A DNA stretch of 64,000 nt from Tetradesmus obliquus (GCA_030272155.1 CP126204.1:4517501-4581500); one strand, 5' to 3'; shown: positions 47,000-59,726, numbered from the stretch's first letter. Program-made: numbers and translations. The notes: generated from the sequence alone by a model not told the origin.

Positions 47000-49009
47000 T
47001 CTTCACTGCCTGCCGCATCCTCTTCACTCTCTTCTGCTGAGCTGCCCTCCTCATCTTCCTCCTCCTCATCCTCATCCTCTGCTGCATCTGCTTCAGAATC
47101 AGCTTCTGATTCGCTGTCATCGCCACCGCCAGAATCTATCTCTGGCAGCTCCTCCGACTCATCCTCTGCTGCTGCTGCTGCTGTATCACCCTGCTGCTGC
47201 TGCTGTTGCAGCTCCTGAAGCTTCTTGCCCAGCGTGCCCAGCCGCTGCACCACATCCGGCAGCGCTGCTGCTGCTGCTGTGCCGTCCTGCTGCTGCTGCT
47301 GCTCGCCCTGCTGCTGCTGCTCATCTGCAGCCAGGCCTGCAATGTCCTTCATGATGCCTGCCAGGCCTGCTGCTGCTGCCTCCAGGCTCTTGTCCGCAAC
47401 AGGAGGGTACCTGCAGCAGCAGCAGCAGTAAAGGGCGGCACAGCAGCAGCAACGGCGGCAAAACACGTCAGCACAGGCACATAGCTTGGTTACTGCATGT
47501 TGCTGCCAGTCCTGCCTCTGCCACGACAGGTTGACCACCCAACTGTCACAAGCACGGCACAGCAGCAGCAGCAGCAGGATGCTGACGTTTCCAAAGACAG
47601 CCATTGCAGTCTCCAATAGCAATGATGCTTTAAACCTCAACCCCAAGCCCCTTGCAATCCCTAAACCGCACACCTGGGCCCCAGGTTGTGATAGAGCCTG
47701 AACATCACAAACTGCACCAGCATCGCGTAGAACTCCAAAAAGGTGAGCATCAGCAAGCTCAAAACCCTGCACCCTGTTACAAAACACCCCTAAACCACGC
47801 ACCTGAGCCCCAGGTTGTGGTAGAGCTTGAACATCACAAACTGCACCAGTGTGGCGTAGAACTCAAGGAAGGTGAGCATCACAGTGAAGTCCACGTCAGC
47901 GGGCAGCACCTGCGCCAGCTGGTGGGGCACCAGCCACGTCACGCTGCAGCCCGCCACCTCCGCCTGCAGGGTTCAAAAAATGATCATTTGTAAACGGTTT
48001 AGGTGTGGATAGATCAAACGATTTGGCCAGCTGGTGAGGGACCAGCCGTGTGACACTGCAGCCCGCCACCTCCGCCTGCAGGGTTTCAAAGGCAGTAACG
48101 TGCGGAGAAGTCGGGTCTGCTGAGATCATACGGTTTAGCCAGCTGGTGGGGCACCAGCCAAGTGATACTGCAGCCCGCTACCTCCGCGTGCAGGGTTGAA
48201 GGCGTCACATGGGTCAACAGGTGCAGTTGTTGCATAACAGCAACATGTGGCTGGCGGGACACCAGCAGCGTGACGGCGCGCGGCAACTTGCAGGACTGCC
48301 GCAAGCTGCCGTGCAAGTTCAATACCCAAATGTGACATTAGCGTATGGAGCTTGCATGTTCAGGCACTGCACAACAGCAGCCGCTGCTAACGCCGCACCT
48401 GGTAGTAGAAGCCCTTCACGCTGACTGGGTGGAAGTTTTGTGGTGTAGGCTGTCTATCACATAAGAACCCCCAGCCGTCGCACCCACCTGGTAGTAGAAG
48501 CCCTTGACGCTCACAAACACGCGCCGCAGGCTGCTGGTGCGCGCCACATACGCGTTCCACTCCAGCACCAGACGCCGGCACCTGCAGCAGCAGCAGCAGC
48601 AGCAGCAGCAGCACGATGCGGTCACGAAAAGCCAGTCGCAGGTGGTGCTGGCGTGCAATATGCTGCAGCCATACATACAAAGGAACAGTGCATGGTTGAA
48701 AGCCGGGTGCACAGCTACTCAGAATAATCAACTGATATGCTGCGGCTGTTTGCTGGCAGAATCTAATAATGTTCCCTTCCCTCACCCCCTGCATCATGCT
48801 GCATGCAACCACAGCCACTGCAGCCTGAACCACAGCCACAGCTACATCGTGTAGTATCCACCACCCCAGCCAGCCTCACTTGTCCACGGTTGATGCGCTG
48901 ATGCCCAGCCGGCCCTCAGCAGGCAGTGTGGCGAACAGGTGCAGCAGCGTGAGCGGGTCATCCAGGTCACGCAGCGCATCAATGAAGGAAGGGTAGCTGC
49001 GGCAGAAAT

Positions 49010-49073
<64 letters not shown>

Positions 49074-50065
49074 TACACTTGAACGAGAGCAAGTCACAAA
49101 TGCACAGCTTGTGATGGGCGATTAGGAAACAGGGGCACTGCAGCAGCAGTGAAGGAGGTAAAACCGCAACGCAAATCAGTGTTATGGGGTAGTAAATACG
49201 ATATGACAAAAATAACACATGTAACAGCAAAATAACAACTCACCGCTCCCTGACCAGGTGGTCCAGCTTGTAGCCTGGCTTGGCCCTCATCAGGCGCCTC
49301 GCCAGGCTGAAGTCAGCCTTGGCGCGCACCTTGAATTATTATGGTACAATAACACAAAGTGACACATATGTAACATATGTAACAACAACTCACCGCTCCC
49401 TGACAAGGTGATTCAGGTTGTAGCCGGGCTTTGCCCTCAGCAGGCGCCTCGCCAGGCTGAAGTTGGCCTTGGCCCGCACATCCATGCATTACCGTTCAAA
49501 AACATAAAGTAACACAAATCAACACATGCTATAACCAGCTCACCGCTCTCTGACCAGGTGGTCCAGCTTGTAGCCCGGCTTGGCCCGCATGAGCCGCCTC
49601 GCCAGGCTGAAGTTGGCCTTGGCCCGTGCCTTGCTCACACGCCGCTCATGCACCTTGACAGCCCTGCGGCAAGCAGCAGGCGGCAGCAGCACACAAGGTT
49701 TGTAAGTAAGGGTCCAGCACTGCTGCTGTGCTGCTGCTGTTGCCTAGGATACTACTGTTGTAGATGCTGCTGCTGCTGCTGCTGCTACTGCCATGCCAGC
49801 GCTTGTTGCCAGTTGGCCCCACTGCAGGCTGCAGCTCCGCGTGCACAGCATGCTGCACAGCAGCCGAGCCTGCGCAGATGCACCGGGCTCTGCGACGGCA
49901 GAGCTCGGCTGCGAAAGCCAGCCTGGAAGGTGCTTGCAGCACTGCACTGCTGCACCCACAGGGCGGTGTAACCTGCAGCACTGCTGCTGCTGCTGCTGCT
50001 GCTGCAACACTGCAACACGCCCTGTCAACCCGCCAGCCAGCTGGGCAGATGCCCCGCTAGCCAAG

Positions 50066-50120
<55 letters not shown>

Positions 50121-50187
50121 AACACTGCAGCACACCCTGCCAGCTCGCCAGCCCACCAGCTGGGCGGCCAGGCGTTCAGCTACCAAG

Positions 50188-50218
<31 letters not shown>

Positions 50219-51376
50219 AACATTGCTGCGCACCCTGTTACCCAGCTGGCAAGCCAGGCCCTTGCTGCTGCCTTTGCCACATGCCCTTTTGCTGCTGCTC
50301 CTGCTGCTGCTGCTGCCGCCTGTCCTTGCTACTGCCGTCTGCCCTTACTGCCACCTGGCCAGTTGCTGCTGCTGGCTCACCTGAAGTTCTGTACGAGCGG
50401 CTCGTGTGCCAGCCAGTTGATGTCCTTCACGTGGTAGTAGGTCTTGTTGGCTCCTTTCACCTTGCGCTTGGGCTCGCGCGGGTGCACGCCTTTGAGGATG
50501 CATAGCCGCCTGACAGCATGGGCAGCAGCAGCAGCAGCAGCAGCAGCATGATGAAGCACAGGCAAATGAGTATCAAGCTCTTTCTGCAGTTGGCGCGCCC
50601 TTCAGGATGCACAGCCGCCTGGCAGCAGCAGCAGCAGCAGCACACAAAGCACCAAAAACAGGGGTCAGTCTCATGTGCTGTCTGCAGACAGCATGGCCTT
50701 CAAGAAGCACAGCCGCCTGGGGCGGCAGCAGGCGCGGCGGCAGCAGCAGCAAGCAAAGCAGCAGAGAGCACAAACCGCCAGGATAAAAAGTGAAAATGAC
50801 GAAAAGGGCTCTGTTACTAAGGTGCTGGAAAGATAAAGAAAGCTCCACATCTAGCGTGCTGCAACACAGCATTGTTGCAGACAACAAGCACAAGGTGGCA
50901 ATCTAAATGCTCCACATTCTCAGGAGAGAATGTGGAGCATTCAGACTGCCAACTTGTGCTTGTTGTCTGCAACATGTTGTGGCTGCAGCTGCTATCACTG
51001 TGAATCCACAGTCGCATACAACTGAACTGTACCAGCTGCAGCACTGCTTGCGGTGCTGGGCTGAAAGCTGAAAGTGGCAGCCTGCTGCCGTCACTGCTGC
51101 TGCTGCTGCCACTGCAGCCTGGCTCCCCTAGCTGTCTCGGCTGCGGCTGCAGGTATCGTCAACACTGCTACAAAACCAATCTCATTGCTTACCTGAACTC
51201 AGACAGGCGCAGCTGCAGCTTCTTGATTGCCTGATTGCGGGTGAGGTACTGGGCAGCGTTGCCCGCCTTCCCCTGCGAAATGACGATGCATGAGCGACTG
51301 CTGGCCTACACAGTAGATTATGAATCACATAAAGATATATGTTTAAACTGCATACCCTCTTCTGCTTCTTCCCCAT
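44507..51376 (-). CDS. PES1: Pescadillo homolog (PeBoW complex, ribosome biogenesis)
   Basis: Twelve exons: 51376-51356, 51272-51193, 50509-50381, 49663-49544, 48996-48880, 48581-48488, 47963-47803, 47410-46938, 46743-46488, 46230-46126, 45797-45617 and 45037-44507 (TGA). They encode 755 residues and every phase closes. Landmarks are [19 protein letters not shown] at the start, [53 protein letters not shown], and a BRCT domain (about 440-545: [45 protein letters not shown]). It ends in a basic tail (RPKRQRKAA). Pescadillo works in the nucleolus with BOP1 and WDR12 in 27S pre-rRNA processing. It exceeds the human protein (588) through an acidic Gln/Ala insert in exon 8 and Ala runs. Partial exon copies adjoin exons 3, 4, 6, 7, 9, 10 and 11. 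Intron 2 carries a hairpin (50874-50973). Confidence 0.95.
46632..46743 (-). repeat. In-frame duplicated 3' splice site of Pescadillo exon 9
   Basis: CTG-run plus CAG|GTGTC occurs at 46743 and again at 46632, 111 nt apart. Both acceptors have the same phase, so either choice keeps the frame. The longer form adds 37 residues that repeat [18 protein letters not shown]. Confidence 0.85.
49240..49663 (-). repeat. Three copies of Pescadillo exon 4, 150 bp apart
   Basis: Donor-side copies end at 49544, about 49394 and about 49244. Each repeats the codons for [12 protein letters not shown] and a CG|GTGAG donor. The copy at 49544-49663 joins in phase to both neighbours and has the full exon; the other two lack its 5' part. 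Confidence 0.92.
50874..50973 (-). ncRNA. Intronic hairpin, candidate small-RNA precursor
   Basis: Two 48-nt arms (50874-50921 and 50926-50973) are reverse complements with three mismatches and a 4-nt loop (AGGA on the + strand). Read in the gene's sense direction (-), two of the three mismatches become G-U wobble pairs. It lies in Pescadillo intron 2, next to duplicated exon 3 starts. Long near-perfect intronic hairpins are the usual form of green-algal miRNA precursors. A short foldback transposon is the main alternative. Confidence 0.6.
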
Positions 51377-52135
51377 GGTGTTCTGCTAGCGTACAGCCAC
51401 CGCGAGAGGCTACGTAAGCTGGTTTGACCGCCGATAGACCTAATTGACAGCATGGAAGCTGTGACTAGTTAACAAAAACATCAACACGCTTCACAACTGT
51501 CGTGTTAGTCACTGCAGTGAAATAACAGTGACTGCCGGCGGGTGAACTGCAGCCACTGCTCGCAACTCAAGAATTCTCCAGGAGTACCTTTGGCTTGACT
51601 GCGTTAGATTGGTTTGTTGACGGAGGTGTTGCGCTCACTTCGACTACTTCAGGCAGGGTTCGTACTTTCACAGTGCATGTCTGGCATCACTGCTGTCTTG
51701 CAGCCAATAATCACAGAGGTGCATGTCTACGAACAGCACAGCTCCTGCTCTGTTATCCTCGATATTTACAGCACCGTGTCCCTTTCAGTCTGTTTGAAAG
51801 GTGCAATGAAATGGCCATGGTGCTTCACATCTCCTTCCCTACTTAGCCAAGAGCTGGTGTGGTCCTGCAATGCTCAATGGTTTGAAATGCCAAGGTGACA
51901 TGCAGCTACAGACCCATCACCAACTGCAGATGCTTGCTGGCATGCTTTGCTGGTGACTGGTAGGAATGTTTATACTTTCCCTGACAAGCAGCTGTGGGCA
52001 CTGCCGAGCCATCAGGCCAAATTCACATGCATTCATGCTGAATATGCACCCATGCATCATCCTGCAACGCTGACACTCGCGTGTACAATGCCAGCATCGT
52101 ACATCACGGTGTCCACGACTTGTGGACTCTGAAAG
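51377..52135. other. Intergenic, Pescadillo promoter side
   Basis: 759 bp between the Pescadillo start and the end of the next - strand gene. No coding block was recognised. Promoter function is inferred from position. Confidence 0.45.
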
Positions 52136-52343
52136 TCAATCGCTCTCGTCCTCAACCACTACCTTGCAGCCCCTGTCAGACAGCTGCTGCAACAGCACCC
52201 GCCCAGCCTGCCCAGCCGCCTGCCCATCAAGCAGCAGCAGCCGCAGCTGCGGCAGCCCCGCGGCCAGCTGCTGCAGTGGCAGTTGCCGAGCACAGCAGCG
52301 CACCCAACGCAAGCGAGTGAGGCTAGGAGGCAGCGCAAGCTCA

Positions 52344-52383
<40 letters not shown>

Positions 52384-54796
52384 AGCCCTGGCTACAAGCA
52401 CCACTGCTGCTGCTGCCGTCCACCCCTGTTCCGGCGGCATCACTCATTACGCCGCTGCTGACGAGCGTACTGGCGCAAGGATTCCTGCTGCCACTCGGAC
52501 CGCTGTTGCTGACACTGCTGCTGCTGCCGCTGCCCCCGCAGTGCTGCAAGTCCAGGTCCCGCAGCTGCAGCAGATCAGCCAAGCAACCACCACCACCACC
52601 ACCACCACCACCATCATCACCACCACCACCAGCAGCAGCACCAGCAGCAGCAGCAGCAGCTGGGAGCTCCGGCAGGCATGACAGCTGCAGCTGCTCTAAC
52701 GCAGGCAGGCATGCCAACGCCTCAAACAGCGGCCAGCATGCATGCAGTGCTGCTGGCTGCTGCTGCACTGCAGCTGCTGCTGCTGCGTTGGACCCATGGG
52801 TCCCATTCTGCAGGGTGAGCTGCAGGCGAGTGAGGCCCTGCAGGCAGCCGAACAGCTGGCACAGCTGCAGTGTGGCAGCATCCTGCTGCTGCTGTGGCTG
52901 CTGCTGCTGCATGTTGACACCAGCCAGCCCTGCTGCTAAAGATTCTGCTTCCTGCATGCCTCCTGTGCTGTCTCTGCCGCTACAAGTAGTAGGTATGAGC
53001 TGAATGCCTGCCAGGCCTGTGCAGGGCGCTGCCAGCAGCAGCACCCGCAGCCTCGGCAGCACCTGCTGGCCCAGCAGCACCCCTGAGTCAGGCTGCTGCA
53101 GCCCAGCTGTGCCTCGTGCTGCGGCTGTCCTACTGGCAACCTGCCGCTGCACTGGGGCGACTTGCACATGACGCTCCTCCATGTCAGCCTCGCCATGGTT
53201 GTCGCCCTCGTCAGCATCATCCGCATGAACATCAGCACCAGCATCAAGCATGTTGATGTTGCGCAGGCCCTGCTGGTGCTCCTCATAGCTGCCACCCTGC
53301 ACATGGTTGTCGTCCTCTCAGCAGCAGCATCAAGCATGTTGATGTTGTGCAGGCCTTGTTGCTGCTGGGCCTCATCGCTGCCTCCCTGCACAGCGCCCCG
53401 CAGCACGTCACCCAGCCCCCCAGCCGCCGCAAATGCACCCGCCTCCGCCCACTGCAGGCTCAGCAAGCTCAGCTGACGGCTGCTCTACAGCAGCAGCAGC
53501 GGCTCTAGCTGTATTCTGTGCAGGTCATAGCCTGCCAGGTGCAGCTCCTGCAGGGCTGGCAGCGCTGGCAGGTGCTGCTGCTGCTGCATTGCGCCTGTAG
53601 CATTGACCAGATCTAGCCGAGTCAGGTGTGGCAGTGCTGCTGATGATGACGATGTTGAGGTGGTGCTGCTGCAGGTTGGCCAGGCGGCTGCGCAGTTGAG
53701 CTGCAGCGTCAGGTGCTGCAGGGCCGGCAGCTGGCAGAGGCAGGCTGGCATCGCAAAGGTGTGCTGCCACTCTGCATGGTGGAAAAGCACATCAGCAATG
53801 ATATCAAAGTTTGTTATCAAAGGTCGTGCTGTGGGTTAGCGGGTGAGGTCTGTGGTGATACTGGCTGCATGACGCATGCAGATGTGGAAGCAAGCAGTGT
53901 TGAATGCACGAGTGGTAGGGGGAAAGCCCGCGGCAATTGTTGCCGCAGCCACATTCAACTGCTGTTGCCTCTCAGCCAGCTCATGTTCCATGCGCACCGG
54001 TCCAACAGCCAGACTCACTCCAGTAGTACGCGCACCTGGTGTGTTGCTGCTGATGGCAAGCTGCTGCAGCGCACTGCAGCAGCGCAGCTCCTCAGGCAGG
54101 CTGCTGAAGCTTCCGGCCAGCCTCAGCAGCCGCAGCTGCTGCAGCTGACCCAGGCAGGCAGGGGCCTGTGCCAGGCCCTGCAGGGTAAGGCTGGTGAGGG
54201 CCCTGCAGCGCTCTGCCTGGAAGAAATGCTCTGGTAGGCTGCGTTGTGAGCAGCAGCAGGGAGTGTTCTGTGAATGCGGGGGTATTGTGTCGGGTAAGAT
54301 AAGCCAGTTGTGGTTTGCTGAAATGTTGGGGGAGACCATCTAACTAGAAGGAAAGGCAGGCAGCAGCACTGTGTGCTGGCAAGAGACGCAGCCAGCAGGA
54401 TGCAGTCTCAGGCTGTGCAAACTTGTATGTTGGTGTCGTGTATCCCGGCATTGCTGCCATGCACCGCACTTCTCCACAGTCCTTTCTACCAAAGTTGCAT
54501 CATGCGACATCATGCAGCATGATGCCTGGTACCCACCTGTCGACGTGCAGTGTCAGGCTGGCGACCCTGTCCAGCTGGTGGTGCAGCGCTGCCAGCCGGC
54601 TGATGGCGCTGATGCTGTGGGGCCATTCCCTGCCAATATGAGTCTCACATTCGCCAGGCAGCACCAAACGTGCCGCATGGATGGCGTGGTTCACAGTTTC
54701 CAGGTGCAGCAGCAGGTGGGGGTCTTCTGTGTAAGACAGACACCACTCAATCAGCTCAAGAGGCAGACGTGGATGATGAAAACGGCTTTCGAACAT
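52136..54796 (-). CDS. F-box-like/leucine-rich-repeat gene, probably broken
   Basis: Exons 54796-54537 and 54238-54036, and a third from 53771, join in phase. The first encodes an F-box-like start (LPLELIEWCLSYTEDPHLLL) and the next two leucine-rich repeats (LTSLTLQGLAQAPACLG, LPALQHLTLQLN). In exon 3 a TAG at 53485-53487 follows IQLEPLLLL, yet LRR coding continues in the same frame (SSRQLSLLSLQWAEAG). A tandem duplication of about 110 bp (53270-53410; GLHNINMLDA twice) then shifts the frame. The rest (to TGA at 52136) is open again with LRRs, Gly and Ala runs (LTRLRWVRC, LPQLRLLLLDG). Introns might bypass both faults (TAG could be an acceptor after a CTG tract), but I found no matching donor. 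A pseudogene is the simpler reading. Confidence 0.6.
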
Positions 54797-55655
54797 TCCG
54801 TTCACGATATTTGCTTCCTGTCAGGGGCTCAGAGCGCTGCATGCCTGGTGACGGATGCTCGTGTAGGTTGTCGATACCGACAAACGACGGTATATCGTAC
54901 GGCGTTAACTCAGTCCACCGTTTGAATGTCCTGCCTTACTCGCGAGATCGCCCGAAACGTCCTGAAGCAACCCTCGTATGCGACGATTTGAACATAACAC
55001 CTGGTGACACCCGTGTGAAGGGGTTGTCATGAGCTTTATGTTTTTTAGTACTGTCTCACCAAGAATTTTTAAAACTGTTCCATAAGCTACTTCACGCGCT
55101 CGCACTGTCTTCAACGGTCTCATTTCGCGCACGCACACTCTTGCCTGAGGACGATCACCCCCTACGCCTGAGCCTGCTGCAAGTTTAAGAAGATGTCTCA
55201 CATATTCGGGATGGCCTTGCACTCAAAAGGCAGCAGCAGGGCTGGACCATCTGCTGGCAGCACCAACCCCACACTGAACATGTGTATGTTGCGATGCTCG
55301 CACAACAGGCTGCTGCCCTGTGAGTTGCCTCTTGCACGGTCTCCTTTTGTACGCTTAGGCTGGCAGGACACAGCTTCGTGCCTGCTGCACTGCTCCGCTA
55401 GCCCAGACTTGTTCTGCAACAGCACTGTGCTGGGGTTCAGGGTATGCAGTGTTACGAGGCTGGGCAGGCATGGCAAATTCCAGCATCGATGCCTTATTAC
55501 GGGAAATCGCATCTGTAAGTTCGTAGCAACATCGCAATGCTCAAGTTTGTGACGCACCAACGGCACTTGCTAGCTGAGGTATCAAATGTGACCAGCAGCA
55601 GCACCTGATGGGTCCGTGCAAGCTTGCGCTATTTTAATTCTCTAGTTGCTGTTTA
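54797..55655. other. Divergent intergenic region
   Basis: Between the F-box/LRR start (-) and the + strand gene. Overlapping open frames at 55193-55566 on both strands lack known motifs. Probably promoters for both neighbours. Confidence 0.4.
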
Positions 55656-55784
55656 ATGGATGAAACTGGTTGGGACCATGATTTGGGTTTCGCTCAGAAG
55701 CCGATGGTCCTATCTCCCTTGAAGGAGGAGCAAGATGTGTACTATCGGGCTGTGGTGGTGTTCGTGAACAGGCAACGCATGATG
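55656..55784 (+). CDS. Possible first exon of the SIM-containing gene
   Basis: ATG 55656 opens a 43-codon block (YYRAVVVFVNRQRMM) ending at a GTGAGC donor in phase 0, the phase needed at 56475. An intermediate exon around 56020-56105 may exist, but its frame could not be fixed. Linkage to the downstream exons is a guess. Confidence 0.3.
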
Positions 55785-56474
55785 GTGAGCAGTGTTGTTG
55801 AAACTGCGAGCGGGACTGCGACACAGCAGCAGCACACAGCACGCCTGCACCTCTGCATCAGCAGCTCCACTGCTTGAGGGTGTCAGCACTTCTACAAGCA
55901 TAATTGCGAACTTAATGTGGGCCTGGGGGTTGATGGGATTTGGGAAATCGAACCTCTTTCGGGCCTGTGCAGCTGCTGCTGCATCAGCAGCAACAGCAGC
56001 AGCGGCATTCACGAGCAGTTGTGGCAAGTGTTGATGGTTGGCACAGCAGCATACGTGTTGCAACAATGCAGAAAACTTTTGATGCTCTCACCAGCAGCAT
56101 CCAGGTGCTCTCCAGCAACACGCTTGTCAGCGTGATGTGATGCTTGTTAGCACCACCGTTACCCCGCGTGCACGCTCTACCGGCCCATGCGCCACTATCC
56201 ATACCACCACCCACCTAGTTACGCTGCTGCTGCTGCGGCTGCTACTGCTGCTGCTGTGACGGACCCGTCTTGCATATTCAGCAGCTGCCGTCAAAACACA
56301 ACCACTGGCAGGCCTAATTGCGCATCACCGTCATCACGCTGCTCCTCCGCATCCCTGCAAAACCCCCACACGCTTCGCACTCCGCACGCCCCTGCTGCGC
56401 GTGGCTGTGTGCTACCCCTGGCACCCCGCACCCCTGATCCTTCACTACTGCTCTGCATACTGCTGCTGCTGCAG

Positions 56475-56776
56475 GTCAAGCTGCAGTGGCCAGAGTACGT
56501 GAAGATTGTGCCTCGCGAGTTCTCCTTGCCGCTGGGTGATGAGCGCATCTGGCGCTACACCTGCAGCCAGGCCTACTGGGATCAGCTGCAGCACAACACA
56601 ACCAGGAAGGTGAGCCGGCGGGTTCACAGGGTGAGCTGCAGCAGGCACCTGGCAGCAGCAGCAGCAGCCTCCGCCGTCAATGCGACACGGCCTGTGCAGG
56701 CAGCAGCTGATCGCTGAGCAATGCCTTGGTTCCACAGCGCCTAGAGGCACTTCTCAAGCTTCTCCTTGAGCTGTGC

Positions 56777-56822
<46 letters not shown>

Positions 56823-58168
56823 AGAGCCAGCGCTGCACGTACCCGGGCGGCTGGCGGCCCAAGCCAGGGGCCAAGAACCACCCCTACTGCTCACTGCCTG
56901 TCAGCCAGCAGCAGAAGCAGAAGCCAGCCATGAAAGGGGCACCACCAGCTGCACAGAACAGCAGCAGGCACAAAGACAAGCGGCAACGGCAGCAGCAGCA
57001 GCGCAGCTCCAGTGGGCGCCGCTCGGAGAGTGCTGGTACAAGTGGGGGCAGCACTGCTGATGCAGCCGCGGCAGCAGCACCAGGTTTTAGGAAAGGCAGG
57101 AAGCTCAGTAAGATGGAAAGGCTGGAGCTCATTCTGGCAGGGGCGCCTGCTGCTGCAGCAGCTGCTGCGGCAGGGCGCGGGCTAGGCGGCAGTGGCAGTG
57201 CCAGCGGTGCGCACTCAGGGCCGAGTGCAGCAGCAGCAGCACCAGCACCAGCAGCAGCAGGCGGAGTAGCAGTGCGTTCCCGCAGCATCGGCAGCGGCCA
57301 AAGCAGCCCAGCTGGGGCTGCTGCTGCTGCTGCTGGTGCTGGTGCTGCTGCTGCTGGCAGCCCAAGCAACAGCCCTGCCAAACGTCAGAAGCTAGCAGTG
57401 CATGCTGCGGCATTGGTTAAGGGGCAGCAGCCAGGGGCAGGCCAGGCACTGCAGCAGCAGGAGCAGAGGCAGGAGCAGCAGCAGCAGCAACAGGAGCAGC
57501 AGCAGCAGCAGCAAGAGCAGCAGCAGGCGTCTGAGCAGCAGCAGAAGAAGCAGCTGCTGCAGATTGACATTCAGCGCTTGCTGGCTGCCCAACTAGCTGC
57601 AACGCAGCGGCAGCAGCAGAAGCAGAAGCAGCAGCCGCTGCCGATTGACATTCAGCGCTTGCTGGCTGCCCAGCTAGCCGCAAGGCAGCGGCAGCAGCAG
57701 CAGGAGCAGCAGCTGCAGCAGCAGCAGCGCCCTATCATCGACCCTGTTCAGCAGATCAACACTATCCCTGCTGCTGGTGCTGGTGCTGCTGCTGCTGCTG
57801 CCACTGATGCATCGCCATCTACTGATGACGTAGTCATCATTGATGATGACGATGAGGCAGACTCTGAACAGCTGCAGCAGCAGCAGCAGCAGGCGCAGTA
57901 TCTGCGGCAGCTGCAGCTGCAGCATCAGGATGCTGCGCACTTCCATCCGCCTGCTGCTGCTGCTACTGCTGCTGCTGCGGCGGCGGCAGCGACGGCTGCT
58001 GCTGCCAGTGCTGAGGACTTCATGGGGAGGTGGAACCACATGAAGCAGCAGGCGCAGACGGCGCTGCAGCAGCAGCAGCAGCAGCAGCACAGGCAGCGGC
58101 AGCAGCATGCTGCACCACGTGCACCTCCTGCTGCTGATGACGCCGTGATTGACTTGACAGAGGATTGA
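56475..58168 (+). CDS. Unknown protein with C-terminal SUMO-interacting-type motif
   Basis: Exons 56475-56609 and 56738-58168 (TGA) join in phase 0; upstream exons are not settled. The first block, WPEYVKIVPREFSLPLGDER, and the following WRYTCSQAYWDQLQHNTTRK look like a folded, conserved domain that I do not recognise. The second exon begins RLEALLKLLLE and soon becomes low-complexity: Leu, Ala and Gln runs from CTG/CAG repeats, a basic patch (RHKDKRQRQ), KLSKMERLELILAG, and two near-identical pieces QIDIQRLLAAQLAATQRQQQ and PIDIQRLLAAQLAARQRQQQ. DDVVIIDDDDEAD and the ending VIDLTED fit SUMO-interacting motifs (hydrophobic core flanked by acids). A nuclear, SUMO-linked role is inference only. 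A Leu run coded at 56777-56820 may instead be intronic. Confidence 0.65.
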
Positions 58169-59726
58169 TTACCGAGTCGATTGTGCCATCCCTTGTTTGG
58201 GGGAGTGGCTGGTTTGGTGCGGCACGGTAGCGTTGAGTTGATTGGCTGCTGATGTGGCGAGCTCATCGTGCTGTCCCCTGGTTGGAAGTTGCACACAATC
58301 CTTTGATGCGTTGAGGATGCTGTGTGTGCACACCACGTGGTGCCCATAGCGCCGTGACTTGCACGCATTGGTTACTCCGTGCTGTGCAGAGCAAAGCAAG
58401 CATGCGGTAGTGCTCTGGTGCCTGGGCCAAGGCGCCCCATATAGTCTGCAAAAAATTGGCGGCTCTTGAATGCCTTTGTCCAGGTTGCCCTGCGCAAGGG
58501 GCTGGGGCATTGCAGCAGCATGTCTAGGGTGTCTCAGTCCACACGCCTGTGAATGCCGCTGCTAGTGATCTTGTGCCTGGCGCCGCGCTGGTTTGCTATT
58601 GCACCCGCTGGCATAGTACGCACTTCTCTGTGTTGCTGCTGGAGAAATAGCTTGTTTACCTCGCCAAGCGCCGGGTGCTGCTGGGGCAAGTGCACCGGTG
58701 CATACAGGCCGCCTGTTCAGGGGCTGTGCCACAGCAGTGCCTCCAGGCATGGATAATCCATGGCCTGAAGTTTTGGCTGTTCAGCTGCGTCATGGCGTGC
58801 GTTTGCTGCCGCGTCCCCAGCATCCATTTAGTTGATCCTCTGATGAGAGATATTGATTCCAAGATGTTGACAGCGAGTTTGCATATGGATGTGATTCTGT
58901 GTATCTCAGGGGCAGGACATGCTGCCTGACACGCGGCACACAGCAGCCCACCTGCTGCGATTCTGCTGGGTCTTGGCGGCCGCATGAATTTGCATGGCTG
59001 CCCGCACGACAGCCGCAATGCTTATATTGTGCAACCAAACTTTTTCGGCCGCTACAACAATCGACAGAGTATCTTGCCAGCATTATGTATGTGACAACCT
59101 GCAACCCTGTATACACATCACCACTTGCCAAGTTGGGGCATTGTGTGGGGTGTCCGGCTCAGCTGTAGCGGGCGCATGTCTGGGTCATGCTTGTTATAGG
59201 TGTTGTGCCGCGTTGTGATGTCTGGCAACTGCAACTGACCTGCTGTACAGCATGTGCGTGTGGCCGCCACACATGAGGGCCTCACACCCTACAGCAGCAC
59301 CGCACACTGGCGCTGGCAGCCCCAACACCAGCACTATTGGCTGTCATTGCAAGGCACGGATTTCATCATGTACATCAATTACAGGCAATTACGTTTAGCG
59401 CTTGGAGCTCCTGGTCGCGCCTGGTCTTCAGGGACGCCCCAGAAATTGGAGTGCAGCTACAGCTGAGAGGTATCAGCTGTGAGAAGTTGAACGTGGAATA
59501 CTTGACTGATGGTGGACAACACTGCTCAGCAGTGCTGCTGTCCGTTCGTCATCTCGTTTAAAAAGGCGGTCACAGCTGTCATCAATGGCGGGTACAACGG
59601 CTTTGTTGCCGGGTGCTCTGGACAACAGGGGTGTGCCATTTCACGATTTCAAGCCCTGGTGTAAGAAATTTCACTGAAATATGAAACTTTCTGAAATCTG
59701 AAACGGAAAAGTGAAACGACTGAAAC
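58169..59726. other. Intergenic stretch
   Basis: No recognised gene. Several short frames (for example 59254-59466 +) have no family motif. Just before the next ORF (about 59665-59725) the sequence is AT-richer, with repeated TGAAAC/CTGAAAT words. Confidence 0.45.
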
